In this document: positions 19,688-30,646 of the stretch, piece by piece
Layout: each line of letters begins with the position of its first letter
How positions within the stretch are numbered: position 1 is the first letter of the stretch
Assembly: GCA_001316125.1 (NCBI GenBank)
Contig: BBCS01000002.1
Location: 62,001-126,000 of the forward strand
Reading direction: 5' to 3'
DNA: 64,000 nt
Source: Vulcanisaeta distributa JCM 11213
GTDB taxonomy: Archaea > Thermoproteota > Thermoprotei > Thermoproteales > Thermocladiaceae
Notes under the pieces: model-generated
Database searches by the model: none
The model's input: the letters and a program-made list of their open reading frames with translations, nothing else
What the model was told of the DNA's origin: nothing
Translations under genes and position numbers: made by a program

Positions 19688-19804
19688 ACATTCTGATAAT
19701 CTAAAAATACTTTATAAATATTTCATCTGTCATTTTTCTACTGATTTCGAACTTAAACATAAAGAAAAATTTAAAAATACTAATAAAAGTAAAAATATTT
19801 AAAT

Positions 19805-20032
19805 ATGTACTCTAGACCTAAACTAAGCAAAGAGAATTTAGTCAAAATAATATTATTAATAATAGTGCCATGGTTATTCATAGTATTTCTAGCGCCCCCC
19901 CTCTATAATAGACCTTATCCTCAGATTGGTGGATGGCCATTCTTATGGTGGTACTTATTTGCTTGGGTTTTTATTCAACCTATCATAACATACATAGTGT
20001 ATAGGTTAATTGATAAGGGTGGTAAGTCATGA
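19805..20032 (+). CDS. DUF3311-like small membrane protein
   Basis: A 75-residue protein with two hydrophobic segments (ILLIIVPWLFIVFLAPPLYN and FLWWYLFAWVFIQPIITYIV) and a short basic tail. It matches the small partner often encoded just before sodium:solute symporters. Its TGA overlaps the ATG of the symporter (ATGA), so the pair is translationally coupled. The C7 at 19895-19901 gives the PP in LAPPLYN. Confidence 0.75.
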   Translation: MYSRPKLSKENLVKIILLIIVPWLFIVFLAPPLYNRPYPQIGGWPFLWWYLFAWVFIQPIITYIVYRLIDKGGKS

Positions 20033-21502
20033 TGTTTACAGCGATTGATTATACCATATTTTTGTGCTGGTTGGCTTAACCATAATTGCGGGGGTTCCTT
20101 GGTGCTAAATGGAGGGCTCCTGATTTCTCAAAGATTTCGGAATGGAGCATCGGCGGTATGAAGTTTGGCACAGTAATTGTTTGGTTCTTAATGGGTGCCG
20201 ATATATACACTGCGTATTCTCTAGTGGCGATACCAGGCAGTGCATACGCGCTGGGTGGTTTTATATTGTATGCCGTGGTTTACGGCTCAATATCATACCC
20301 ATTCTTATATATCGTTGCTACGAAGTTCTACAGAATAGCTAAGCGGAGGGGGGTTATATCACGGCTGGAGACTACGTAAGGGATAGGTTTGATAGTAGGA
20401 TTTTGTCGTTATTAATATCATTAACGGGCATAATAGCCATGTTACCCTACATAGCGCTGCAGATAGTTGGTATTAGGTACGTCCTCGATGCCATGGGATT
20501 CCCAGTAATCCCAAGCTTTATAATAGCATATATAATAGTCGCTGCGTTCGTGGCAATAAGCGGACTTAGAGGGCCAGCTCTGAGTTCATTAATTAAAGAT
20601 GTATTGCTTTGGGCGGTTATTTTAACAATAGTTATAGCGCTAGGCATAAGGTTCACGGGGTTTGGGCCCATATTCAGCGAGATAGGACCCAGTCACTATT
20701 TAATACCAAGTAAATTAATGCTTGGGTACATAACGTTAGCATTTGCTAGTGGGATATCATGGCTATTATTTCCAAACCTACTAGTTGGGCTACTCGGCTC
20801 TAAAAGTGAGGATATAATCAGGAAAAACTCCATCTTCCTACCACTGTACCAGGTATGGCTAATACTACTGGCAATTATGGGCTTAGTAGCCTTAGCTAAG
20901 AACTGGTACCCCCCCATGGCATATCAAGTCTCGCATTCCCATCAGTAATCAGCGCTTATTTCCCATCGTACTTCGTCGCATTAGCATTTGCGGGCATAGT
21001 AATTGGCAGTATGGTACCAGCTGGGCTACAAAGTCTTGGCGCTGCTAATTTAATAGCCAGGAATATTTATGTAGACTTCATAAATAAAAGAGCTACAGAA
21101 AAACAACAGGTGCTTTGGGGGGGTAGGGTTTCCGTTTTCATAATGATAATCGCATCATTAATATTTGCAATAACACCCGCAGCCAGCGGATTAATATTCT
21201 ACTTATTAACATTCTCCTACGCATGGTTATTACAGACACTACCTGCAATAATATTGTCGATGTATTGGTACGATCTAGATAAGTACAGTGTGGCGGCTGG
21301 TTGGGCCGTTGGTACCGTATTCGTGACCTACGGTTTAGCCACCGTGAAATTCTCATCATCATTACTGCCCTGGTTCTATAACATCTACGTAGGATTCCTA
21401 GGACTTGTACTGAACTTAGTGGTAATGCTAGTAATGTATGCAGTGGTTAAGGCCCTTAAGGTAAAAACAACAAGTAAATTAACACCGCAAGAGTTAATGT
21501 GA
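20029..21502 (+). CDS. Sodium:solute symporter family transporter (frameshifted)
   Basis: Membrane carrier with about 13 hydrophobic segments; imports an organic solute with Na+. After joining frames: FLGAKWRAPDFSKISEWSIG (helix 1-2 loop typical of the family), GSAYALGGFILYAV, then YITAGDYVRDRFDSRILSLL, which is the family's TPADYL-like signature, and GSMVPAGLQSLGAANLIARN. Breaks: G5 20090-20094 (expected 4), G6 20348-20353 (expected 4 or 7) and the C7 20909-20915. G7 at 21117 adds a Gly in LWGGRVS. The substrate cannot be read from the sequence. Confidence 0.8.
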
Positions 21503-21531
21503 GGTCGTTCATTAACAATACCTCTTAAAAA

Positions 21532-22570
21532 TTAAGTAATTTTCATTATCTCCAATAACGCATTAAGGAGCGAGTCATCAACTTCCCGTGTCTTAATACT
21601 AACCCTAAAGTATCCCTTAGTCAGTGGTGGTATGTTTGATAAGTCCCGTATCAGGAATCCGCGTTTGAGGAGTTCCTCGTTAAGCCATGGCTGGTGCCTT
21701 ATTACGAAGTAGTGAGTTGCTGATTCGTAATAACTAATGCCAAGACTCCTTAATGAATTTAATACTCTACTTCTCTCCTCCTCAACGTACTTAATCGTTA
21801 ACTCCCTGAATCCACGGGCATGCTTCATGTACCTGGATACCGCGTACTCGGCTATTGAGTTTACGGGCCACGTCGGCACCAGGTCCTCGATGTTAGCCTT
21901 CGTATACACAGCACCAACCCTGAGCCCTGGTATTGCCAGGAACTTAGTGTATGACTTAACAACAAACACATTGTCATACCTTAGCGAATCCCTAATTAAT
22001 GATTCATTTGATTTTACGAAGTCCATGAAGGACTCGTCAACGATCAAGACCCCACTACGCCTACTCAGCTCCTCAGCCAGCCCAATTAGTGATTCACGCT
22101 TTATTAAGTAGCCCATTGGTGAGTTTGGGTTGGAGAGAACAACGGCCGTACTCGGAACCACCTCACCAATCAATGAATTCACTAGATCTTCGCGTCCCCA
22201 ATACTCGACCAACCTAATATCGGCATTTATCAGCTGCCCAGGCGTAGGTAATCACTGTAGTTCGGTATGGGTATTAATACGCGGTGAGGCCTTAGGTACA
22301 TGAGCAGTAACTGAAGTGCCTCGGTAGCCCCCCCATTAAATACGTACGTAAACTCAGGCCTAACGCCTCAAACTCCGCCAGCGAGTCCTTTAGTTCATCA
22401 CCAAGCTCCGTCGGGTAATGCGAGTAATGACCATTAACTACACCCTCCTCAATTAGCTTAATTAGCTCCTTTGGAGTGCCCAGTGGGTTCATGTTCGAGC
22501 TCATGTCTATTAACCCGTACCTCCATCCATACCCACCATGACCCCGGGTATTGCCAACTGCATTACCCAT
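21532..22570 (-). CDS. PLP-dependent class I/II aminotransferase, CobC/HisC-like (frameshifted)
   Basis: The N-terminus has RGHGGYGWRYGLIDMSSNMN followed by PLGTP, a pattern seen in CobC/CobD-type threonine-phosphate decarboxylases and in histidinol-phosphate aminotransferases. Later come VVLSNPNSPMGYLI, GVLIVDESFMDF, and VVKSYTKFLAIPGLRVGAVY with the PLP lysine. Breaks occur near 22370 (a lost base) and around 22240. The C7 at 22328-22334 adds a Gly in FNGGATEAL. About 350 residues. A cobalamin or histidine role cannot be separated without a search; no other gene of either pathway is adjacent. Divergent from the PadR gene. Confidence 0.7.
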
Positions 22571-22634
22571 AATTCAGTCTAGATTTTGCGAGATAAGTTA
22601 AATAAATCCCCACTATTATTGAATCCGATAATTA

Positions 22635-23076
22635 ATGATGCATGAGCATGGCCACTTCGGACCACCACCGCAATGGTTCATAAAGAGGAGGGGGCTTGAA
22701 GTACCTGATACTTTACCTGCTCAGTAGCCGTGGCCCAATGACTGGCGCGCAAATTATTGATGAGATCGAGAGGTTGTCAATGGGTTTCTGGAGACCAAGC
22801 CCTGGCTCTGTGTACCCAGCCCTTGAGGAGCTTGAGGCTGATGGCCTAATTAAGGTGGCTAGGGTTGAGGGTACCAAGAAGTACTATGAGATCACCGACA
22901 GTGGTAAAGCCTTCATAGGGCTACCGAGTATCGATAAAACCACGGCTGCTATTAATGACTTTGTATCGCTCGCCAGGTACATAATTGATAATTGGGACAC
23001 ACTTAGTGAGACCGATAGGAATAGGGTTAGGGATGTTCTCAAGGACTTGATTAAGACAGCAAACGTTCAATGCTAA
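22635..23076 (+). CDS. PadR-family transcriptional regulator (one frameshift)
   Basis: Winged-helix DNA-binding protein of about 145 residues. The N-terminus is MMHEHGHFGPPPQWFIKRRG; the winged helix follows (LKYLILYLLSSRGPMTGAQI, then GFWRPSPGSVYPALEELEAD, then GTKKYYEITDSGKA). The C-terminal helices would form the dimer. The frame breaks at the G5 22690-22694; with 4 Gs IKRRGLKYL is continuous. A TATA-like ttaaataaat lies about 35 nt upstream. It may regulate the divergent aminotransferase gene. Its 3' end overlaps the convergent ATPase gene by 4 bp. Confidence 0.82.
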
Positions 23077-24111
23077 TCTATGCTGTAGAGCACTACGTGA
23101 GGCATCTTCAGCTCGTCAATAAACCACTTATTCCTAACCTCCATTATTAACTGCCTGCTATCAATGTAATTACCCAACAACTTAGTCACTGCATTTCCAA
23201 GGCCCTCACTAAGGCAGTAATCAGCGTTCTCAAGGAGTATTAATGATGCTTCCTCGCCACGATTAACTGGGTTGTCAATGCAAGTATTGTCTTTATGTGG
23301 CATGGTAATTCATCGCCAATATGAACAAGCCCTCTTTTATCCACGTAGGAGAGGACCAACTCACCACCGTACCAACCAGCTCTGAAGTTCCTAAAGCCAA
23401 GTTCTCCAAGGACCTTCCTAAGGAACCTAACGTCAGAATCCCTCCTTGGGTCAGTGAATAGTTGGGATAATATCTCAACTATGTGTTCGCCATGTTCACC
23501 AATAAAGTCTAGTTGCGAGGCTTCGGTGCTCTTAACGCGACCCCCCCTGAAGTCTATGTACGGTCCCATCTTGTAAATACCGACTGAGAGCAGGTACTCC
23601 CTAATCGCCTTAATTACTGACAGTGCCGTCTCATAATCCTCAGAGGCACTACCCACTAATTGCAATGCCTGCTCCTTGGGCGCCAATCCATCTGGTTAAG
23701 TAGTATTGACGCATCAATCACATCAACATCCAGCGGATACTTAACCCTGCTAACGCCGCTCCTAAACTCAGCAACCATGACCTCCCTCTCACCAACCTTA
23801 ATTACACTTACGTAACCATCATCAAAGCCAACACTAATTGTTACAGAATCACCGGAATAACCAACCTCATCAAGCCTCTTCTTAACCCTATCATCCAGCG
23901 ATATTGTGATATCAATCCTCGCATCACCAACCTGGGTAAATCCTCGAGAAATAACCTATCCCTAATACCCCCTGAAAAACCTCCACAATAACTCAATGAT
24001 CATTGACTTACCCGAGCCAGGTGACCCAGTAATTACTGTTAAGGGTCCAGGCTCAATACTGGTATTTATTCCATAAAACCCCCCCTTAATGCTTAGTTTT
24101 GTTATTAACAC
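23073..24111 (-). CDS. RecF/SMC-like AAA ATPase (heavily frameshifted)
   Basis: P-loop ATPase of about 345 residues. Starting from GTG at 24109-24111: LITKLSIKGFYGINTSIEPG, then TVITGSPGSGKSMIIELLWR (Walker A), RFFRGIRDRLFLEDLPRLV, a beta-rich insert, and near the C-terminus EEASLILLENADYCLSE, a Walker B-like segment. Frames change at C5 23968-23972 (expected 4), near 23930, 23690 and 23290. C7 at 24079 and 23541 each add a Gly. Such ABC-type ATPases act in DNA repair, defence or as anti-phage effectors; no partner gene is adjacent. Confidence 0.6.
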
Positions 24112-24251
24112 GGCATTGCGCTAAGGCGTTATTTATTAAGGTTGAGTTCCACGGTTAATGCGTATTACGAATATATGAAGTATATTGAATTATAGTGTAG
24201 TTTATATATTTGATAAATAAAGCTTAAATAGCAATTAGAAAATACGGTGTC

Positions 24252-25458
24252 GTGGACCTAGACCTAGCGCCCGACCCACTCCTTGCCGTACCAGGACCCT
24301 CACAAATACCGCCTAGGGTTATGAGGGCATTAATGAGGATTGTTGATCATAGATCACCTCACTTCCATAAGCTATATAGGGACGTGATTGATGGTTTAAG
24401 GTATGTTTTTCGGACAAATGGTGATGTTTATCCAATTACGGCAAGTGGAACCGGCGCTGTTGAGACAATGGTACTGAATTTCGTTAGACCTAAGGACACG
24501 GTTCTCGTGCCGGTGTTCGGAAGCTTCAGTAGAAGGTTAGTTAATCACCTTAGGAGGGTTGGTGCCGAAGTTATTGAGGTTGATTACGGCTGGAATAAGG
24601 CGCCTACGTACGATGACTTAAGGGCTAAGGTTGAGTCCATGGGTATTAAGCAAATTGATGTATTCGCCACTGTCTACAACGACACAAGCCCCGGCATTGT
24701 GTTTAGGGACCTGCCAAAGGTTGCAAGGTGGATTAAGTCCTACGGCGCCTTAGTGCTTGTTGATAATGTGTCAGCCCTGGGCGGCGATTATTTCGAGGTT
24801 GATTCCTGGGGGTATTGACGTTGCAGTATCAAGTAGTCAAAAGTGCCTTGCTGCTCCGCCTGTCATGTCATTCATTGCAGTGTCCTCAAGCGATGCCTAC
24901 CGTAAGGCCGACTCCGTGAATCACCCAAGTATTTACTTTGACATTAAGTTAATGAGGAAGTTTGGCGAGAAGATGGAGACCCCCCCATTCACACCAGCGG
25001 TCAATTACCTATTTGCGATTAGGGAGGCCCTTGGCATAATTAGGGAGGTTGGCCTTGAGAACTGGATTAGGTGGCACATTGAGAGGGGGGGTAGGGCAAT
25101 ACTCAATGCCCTTACTAAGGCTAGTTTAGAGCCGTTCATCGGCAATGATTACTATAGATCAACGACTGTGCTATCATTTAAGTACCCACTTGGCGTTAAT
25201 CCCGATGAATTTAGGAGGACTATTTATAGGTTTGGTGTTTCAATTTCTGACGGTATGGACGAGGTCAAGGGCAAGGCCTTTAGAATTGGTAATATGGGTT
25301 ACTTAACTAGAAAGGACGTACTGACGCTTGTCTCGAGTATAATTGCAGTGTCATTAATTAATGGTGGTAATAATGCAAGTAACGACGCAATAAAGGATGT
25401 ATTTAGGGAGGTTTTGAATTACTGGGAACCTGAACAGTTATCAGTGGGCGAGGGTTAA
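24252..25458 (+). CDS. Class V aminotransferase, serine-pyruvate / alanine-glyoxylate type (one frameshift)
   Basis: PLP enzyme of about 400 residues transferring amino groups between small amino acids and glyoxylate or pyruvate. Visible: LLAVPGPSQIPPRVMRAL, the HRSPHFHKLY segment, ITASGTGAVETMVLN (cofactor phosphate site), ALVLVDNVSALGG, and VAVSSSQKCLAAPP with the PLP lysine. The frame breaks at the G5 24808-24812; with 4 Gs DSWGIDVAVSSSQK is continuous. C7 at 24980 and G7 at 25085 add one residue each. GTG start. Its end overlaps the convergent sdhD by 18 bp. Confidence 0.82.
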
Positions 25459-25799
25459 TATCGCACCCGTCAGCGCTATTGTGCCTATTACGGCGACTGC
25501 GACACCTATTATTATTAGTACCACGTCCACGGTTATCCTGGCATACTTCCAATGCCAGAGCTCAAGGAGTAATGTCCTGAACCCTATCAACCATGCGCCA
25601 GCGCTGCGTAGAGCAATATGTATATTGCCGCTATGTATCCATAATTAAGTATTTGATTAACCACGACTGGGTAGGAGATTGATTGTTCGTAACTCGGCCA
25701 CCTAAAGGCTAGGTGTATTCCAAGCACCACAATTAGTACTATCCCGAGAATGTATTGCCACCTTCTTAATGTGGATGCGTTCACCATACCCATCACCAC
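25441..25799 (-). CDS. sdhD: Succinate dehydrogenase membrane subunit SdhD-like (one frameshift)
   Basis: Small membrane anchor of about 118 residues with three hydrophobic segments (WQYILGIVLIVVLGIHLAFR, YIAAIYILLYAALAHG, VVLIIIGVAVAVIG). A lost T near 25606 splits it; read through, the middle is LIGFRTLLLELWHWKYARI. Its start overlaps the end of sdhC by 7 bp. Identified mainly by position after sdhB and sdhC. Confidence 0.65.
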
Positions 25800-26265
25800 A
25801 CAAAGGCAACTAGTGTTGCTAATATGAGGAATATGATGACTACAATCACAGCAATGTACTTAAGCCATGCCTGCCCAGTCTTCTTAACCGAGGGCACGGC
25901 CCTTGGAAATGTATGTCTCTCAGGCCTTGGAAGGCCGACACCAAAATACTGCGTCAGTATTAGCCTGAAACCATTAGCACCATGCACAGCCGCCAGCAAT
26001 GCTATTAAGTACTCGATTATCGTACCTACATGCGCCGGTCCAGCTACGTGCGGCCCCCCCTCAACAAAGCCTATTACTGTATTCCACGTAATTTCTGAGG
26101 GATGACCGAAGCCAAGCGCTGTTGATATTACCAGGGTATGCGCGATTAGGTATATTACCAGTATTGCACCACTAACCTTCTGGAAAATCAGTAACCACTC
26201 ATCAAGCCCCTAAACCAGAGGGACCATTTTGGTGGGACTCTCTTTACCTGTTTCTGCTGTGCCAT
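25793..26265 (-). CDS. sdhC: Succinate dehydrogenase cytochrome b subunit SdhC-like (one frameshift)
   Basis: Membrane anchor of about 158 residues: an N-terminal basic stretch (MAQQKQVKRVPPKWSLWF), the helix WLLIFQKVSGAILVIYLIAH carrying a conserved-type Ser and His, then LLAAVHGANGFRLILTQYFG, whose HxxNGxR pattern is the usual haem/quinone region, and a third helix at the C-terminus. A base is missing in the run at 26208-26211 (4 Cs, where 5 would keep frame). The C7 at 26054 adds a Gly in EGGPHV. It is preceded by a strong Shine-Dalgarno sequence. Confidence 0.75.
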
Positions 26266-26270
26266 CCTCA

Positions 26271-26278
26271 TCACCTCC
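26271..26278 (-). promoter_or_regulatory. Strong Shine-Dalgarno of sdhC inside the sdhB stop
   Basis: On the minus strand the bases read ggaggtga, 5 nt before the sdhC ATG. The same bases contain the TGA stop of sdhB. Most other genes here look leaderless, so this marks an internal operon gene. Confidence 0.7.
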
Positions 26279-27091
26279 TACGCCTACCGGTTAATAACCA
26301 GTTCTTCAAAAGGTTTATCGCTAGGGCTGGATCAACATCCTTGGGGGGGCAAACCTTACTGCAGGTTCCGCTGTAATGGCATGACCAAACACCGTTCTCG
26401 CTATCAACGACCTTTAGCCTTAGCACGGCTCCCTCATCCCTATTATCCGCACTCCACCTATAGGCCTGGGCAAGGGCTTGCGGGCTAGGTAATCCCTGTT
26501 TAGGAAGACCATTGGACAAGCCGAATAACAAAGGCCGCACTTAATGCAGTACGCAAACTCTAGGTACTCGCTGAGTTGTTCCTCAGTCTGTGGGTAGTAG
26601 CTCTCTAATTTCTCAAATTGTTCGGTCTCATCCTTCCTAATTAACCAGGGCCTAACACTCCTATGCTTACTAAAGAACTCTGAGAAATCAGCTGCCAAGT
26701 CCTTTATTGGCTCAAAATTGCTAAGTGGTTCTACCGTGATTACCTCAGTGCCTAAGTCATATGGCTTGGTCTCACAGGCTAACCTTGGTGTCCCATTTAT
26801 TATCATGCCGCATGAGCCGCAAATCCCCCCCATCCTGCAGCTATACCTAAATGATAACGTGGCATCTTGATACCACTTAATCTTTATTAAACCATCAAGC
26901 ACCGTTTCATGATTACTAAGTTCGATCTTATACTCACGCCAATAATAACCACCCCCCCTTTCCGGGTCATACCTCTTAACTCTAAATGTATACGTACGCT
27001 TAATGGGCGAACCAAGTGGTGGTTTCGTAATTGTTATCTTCTCCGTAGCGACCGCTGCCTGTAATGCACTACCAGATTGTTGAGAAGACAC
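26271..27091 (-). CDS. sdhB: Succinate dehydrogenase / fumarate reductase iron-sulfur subunit SdhB (frameshifted)
   Basis: Carries electrons from the flavin subunit to quinone. About 273 residues. The N-terminal ferredoxin domain has the 2Fe-2S loop CRMGGICGSCG, which the family has as CxxxxCxxC (CRMGICGSC). The C7 at 26825-26831 inserts a Gly and makes the first spacing five. The C-terminal domain has CIKCGLCYSACP and CSKVCPPKDVDP; the G7 at 26343-26349 adds a Pro after the CP of the second. One frame change lies near 26490. C7 at 26952 adds a Gly in ERGGGYYW. GTG start with a TATA box 27 nt upstream. No flavoprotein gene (sdhA) is adjacent. Confidence 0.87.
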
Positions 27092-27113
27092 GCTCAGCTA
27101 TAAATAATCATGC

Positions 27114-27122
27114 CTTTATAAG
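27114..27122 (-). promoter_or_regulatory. TATA box of the sdhB-sdhC-sdhD operon
   Basis: Minus-strand cttataaag is centred 27 nt before the GTG at 27091, placing transcription start on or next to the start codon. Confidence 0.5.
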
Positions 27123-27199
27123 TTCTTCCTTGGAAAAGATAAAATGGAATATCGATGAACCTTCAACGTGGTCATACCGTGCGTCATCACGGTAAAACG

Positions 27200-27207
27200 C
27201 ATAAATA
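27200..27207 (+). promoter_or_regulatory. TATA box of the HTH regulator gene
   Basis: cataaata is centred 26 nt upstream of the ATG at 27230. With the sdhB TATA box only about 80 bp away, this is a compact divergent promoter region that the regulator could control. Confidence 0.45.
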
Positions 27208-27229
27208 CTAGACTTTTGTCTATTTCTTA

Positions 27230-27978
27230 ATGGTTGAGTATGAGGGTTTTATAACGGATATCATGATTAGGATAGCCGGCGACATAGTGCTCTCTGACAA
27301 CCTGGTAAGGGGGGGATTAGGAAGTGGCGTGAATTCTTCGAGATGTCCCAGGCAGAGTTAGCCGCTAGGCTCGGCACATCACCAAGCGTGATTAGTGATT
27401 ATGAGTCTGGGCGTAGGAAGTCGCCAGGTTCTCAATTCATTAAGAGAGTGGTAAAGGCATTGGTTGATTATGAGCTTGAGAAGGGTGGTCAAAAACTGTA
27501 CATACTAAGTAAGCAATTAGGTGGCGAGAGGTTTTGGGAGGCGATACTTGACATGAGGGATTTCGATATACCCGTTGAGATTAACGACTTTGTTAAGGCC
27601 ATAGGCGCCACATTGGCCGTCGGGCCTGAGGGCTATGTTGATATTCATGGGTATACCGTGGTTGATAGCCTTAAGTTAGTCCTTGATGTACCATCAAGCG
27701 AGTACCTAAAGCTTTATGGAAGTACTACACAGAGGGCTGCCGTTTTTACTAATGTTAGGTATGGTAGGTCTCCACTAATAGCCATAAAATCAATGATGGC
27801 ATTCACAAACCTGAGACCAGCTGTAGTGGTTATGCATGGTGTCGATAAACCCGATTACCTGGGTCTTGAGATTGCTAGGAGGGAGCACATACCGCTAGCT
27901 ATTGTTAATAGTTCAATTGATGAATTATTAACAGCCCTAAGGAATTTAGCTGAGCGCCAAAGGGCAATTACTAGGTAA
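27230..27978 (+). CDS. XRE-type HTH transcriptional regulator with C-terminal sensory domain (one frameshift)
   Basis: About 250 residues. The helix-turn-helix is clear: FEMSQAELAARLGTSPSVIS followed by DYESGRRKSPGSQFIKRVV. The C-terminal half is an alpha/beta domain (EAILDMRDFDIPVEINDFVK, AIGATLAVGPEGYVDIHGYT, then AFTNLRPAVVVMHGVDKPDY). In other archaea this half resembles thiamine-phosphate-synthase-like ligand domains (COG1709 pattern, from memory). A G7 at 27309-27315 breaks the frame between LVRG and IRKWREFF; 5 or 8 would be in frame. Divergent from sdhB. Confidence 0.7.
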
Positions 27979-28000
27979 TGCCATTACCCAGCCTGCGATA

Positions 28001-28520
28001 TTAATGACGTGAGTATCTCCGAACATTCTCCCTGAACTCTTCAATGGATGATTCATTTACGACTATGTAATCAGCCCTGGCTATTAGGTCGCCGAGTCCA
28101 TACCTCAATTCCCTAAGATCTCTCATTAGAAAATCCTCAATTGTCTTTGGATCATCAGACCTACCTCCTCAGCAGTCTCTCGAACCTTGCCTTCCACGGT
28201 GCTACCACATAGATTAACACAACCCTCGTTGATAATGTCTCCTCTATAGCCTCAATTTCCCTAATGCTCCTTGCTCCATCAATAACAACAATATTTGACT
28301 GCCTAGGTATTTTCTCAAGGGTTTTATATGCAATAGCCCTAGTACCACCTCTCAACCTTAAGGTTGCTGACGCCGTTGATGAGGAAATACCACTCTTCAT
28401 AGCCTCGTCCCTAATCACGTCACCCATGGTCACCACGGGAAGCCCCCCCAACTCTCTCGCCACGTCAGACGCTATTGTTTTTCCTGAACCAGGTAGGCCC
28501 GTTATTACTATTACCAGCAC
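28001..28520 (-). CDS. UPF0200 / AAA_18 P-loop kinase (one frameshift)
   Basis: Adenylate-kinase-like protein of about 173 residues. The N-terminus LVIVITGLPGSGKTIASDVA holds the Walker A, followed by VVTMGDVIRDEAMKSG and a central NIVVIDGARSIREIEA, as in the archaeal UPF0200 family proposed to act on nucleotides or dephospho-CoA. The frame breaks after RLLRR near 28165, where two bases of a probable G4 are missing. The tail DDPKTIEDFLMRDLRELRYG then matches the family, ending at TAA 28001. The C7 at 28443 adds a Gly. It is 28 bp downstream of trm1. Confidence 0.7.
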
Positions 28521-28548
28521 GTATGATGTGGATTATCTAGGCTTATTT

Positions 28549-29714
28549 TTATTTACCCATAATAACCTCCCTAACCCTGAGCAGATCCGCGTTTGTCCTA
28601 AATCCCTTAATATGGAAGTGGGACCTCACGGCTTGATAACCAAGCCCTCTTATCACGCTTATTACATCATTAATTGGTAGCTCACGGCCTAAATCCCTAC
28701 TAATCTCCGTTGTTAATGCATAGGGTATGTTGGGACCAAGCGCCTCCTCACTAATTAACTTACTGATCTCCTTAGCCCTATCGCCGAAGTAATCCTTAAC
28801 GCTGCTCATAAAGTTATTCATTAGAAACTCGGCATCCCATAGATTACCAATCCATAATGGACCTGCCAACCTATACCTGGTATTGGTTGGTATTGGGTAT
28901 CCAGGTATGAAGCCCCTCTGCAATGTACTTGGCCTGTAATAAGCGTAACCAAGGTTCTTAAGGGTCTCAAGAGCGTAGGCCCTATCCTTAAGAATCAATA
29001 TGCACACCCTGTAATAGTGACCATCAAGGAATGATATTAACGGTTGTATTCCGTAATCCATTGATAAGGCATAACGTGCAATCATCGATATCAATATCCT
29101 AATACCCACCTCAAACCTGAAGGGGGGGAACTTCTGCGGTAATGCCCCCCCGTAACGCCTAACGCACTTGATGGGGGGGTACTTACCCGATAAAACGCCC
29201 ACGTCAGTCGCCGTCACGCATAGCAATCCCTGATCCCTAACTGCCCTAAGGCTATTCTCTATGAAGGGCTGTGGGGATCCGAATGGGTCTATGTCAACCA
29301 CGTCACAGCCACCCTCACGCGCAAGCCTTAACAGTAGGTTATTTGCATCATCCTATACACGCTCACTACGTCATTCAGTCCGTTCTTATCCACGTTCAAC
29401 CTTATTAACTCATAAGCTCTCGGAAATATCGTTAGCTATGACCCTGGAAACACCATTAACCTCCCTGGCATACCTAACAGCCCTAACCCCAGTACCCGAT
29501 AGTGGCTCACAAATTTTGATCCCAGCTTTATTCATATAGCCTATGTATCCATTAATGATTGCAGTCGATAATGACCTATTAACCTCCATCCTAGGATTGT
29601 AAAACACAGGTGCGTGGGCTGGCTCGGGCCTATTACCAACGATGTACTTAGATAGGTCTGGTACAATTACCGACACTAAGCCTCCCTAACCTCCACCTTA
29701 GGATAATCACTCAT
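28549..29714 (-). CDS. trm1: tRNA (guanine-26 N2) dimethyltransferase Trm1 (frameshifted)
   Basis: SAM-dependent methylation of G26 in tRNA. ATG at 29712-29714: MSDYPKVEVREG, then after a lost base LVSVIVPDLSKYIVG. Visible motifs: PVFYNPRMEVNRSLS, CEPLSGTGVRAVRYAREV (SAM site), VVDIDPFGSPQPF (catalytic Asp-Pro-Phe motif), VTATDVGVLSG, and a C-terminal GRELPINDVISVIRGLGYQA plus SHFHIKGFRTNA. Breaks near 29690 and between 29340 and 29410. Three 7-base runs (29122, 29145, 29173) sit within 60 bp and add Pro, Gly and Pro to KFPF, RYGA and KYPI. About 385 residues. Confidence 0.88.
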
Positions 29715-29715
29715 A

Positions 29716-29722
29716 CCCCCCC
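29716..29722 (-). promoter_or_regulatory. G7 tract at the trm1 ribosome-binding position
   Basis: On the coding strand tagggggggt ends one base before the trm1 ATG. With 4 Gs it would be an ordinary Shine-Dalgarno-like tagggg t. Its length of 7 cannot be due to codon constraints. Confidence 0.5.
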
Positions 29723-29733
29723 TACCTCAATAA

Positions 29734-30588
29734 TTAATTCTTAGATTCTAGGAACTCAACATCACGCTTATCCGACTCTATTAATGCCAGTCCAACACCA
29801 AGAACCTTAGCGACACTAAATACCTCATTACTCACCCTCCTCTTATCCTCAACAAGGTATGACTCACTCAGTGAGTGGGCTGCAACCTTCGTATGAGCCT
29901 TCAACAATGAGTACAGCCTAAATGACGGTAGTAATTCCCTAATATCCTCATCAACCATTTCCTCTCTTTCCCTAACCTCGTTAATGACCTCATCATCTAG
30001 GCCTTAGATCAACATCATTTAATACATCCTTACTGAATATTTCAATGAGTATCCTGGCAGTCCTCTCCGAAGCTCTATGGACCCCCCCTCTCATACTCAT
30101 ACACGGTCCTCCTAGTAACCCCCCCTAGAATCTTCGCTAAATCACCAAGGCTCATACCCCCCCTATCCTCCCCTCAACCTCCTAAGCAATTGACCTTTCA
30201 CACCAGCCCTCACAATTCCCTTATCCCTCACGAACTTAACACCCTCATTATCTAAAATCCTCTTAAATGTCCTAATGCCCACCGCGTAAATGCCGTGCAC
30301 CTTATACGCCACTCCATCAGCCATCTCCTCATCGCCATAGTTGATGCCTACGATTATCGGCGTGGAATTCGAGACCCTCGATAACACGATAAGGTCCACT
30401 ATAGCCTCCCTACTCACCCTTTCCGCATCCTCCTTAATCTTAACTATGAACTTACCCTCCTCATTATCCCTGTAATTTGGTATCCTAATTATTGCGTCGT
30501 AGGATAATGACGAATCACCAACAAGTAGTACCTTAGCTCTCCTACTTGCCGCCAGACCTAATACATGCGTTATGAGTTCATTACTCAT
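29734..30588 (-). CDS. Archaeal HTH-type transcriptional regulator, MF_00584-like (frameshifted)
   Basis: About 290 residues in three parts. An N-terminal nuclease-like alpha/beta domain (SRRAKVLLVGDSSLSYDAII, DLIVLSRVSNSTPIIVGINY) is followed by an XRE-type helix-turn-helix (EDRGMSLGDLAKILGVTRRT, then VYEYERG) and a C-terminal helical region (SFRLYSLLKAHTKVAAHSLS). I recognise this order as the archaeal 'putative HTH-type transcriptional regulatory protein' family. The frame changes at 30170-30173 and again near 30082 and 30005. Three C7 runs (30082, 30119, 30157) lie within 82 bp, all in the HTH region. Confidence 0.7.
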
Positions 30589-30646
30589 TACCTTTAGAAT
30601 TACACATACTATTTTATTTAAATCTCTTTTGCAAAACTAAGAATAA

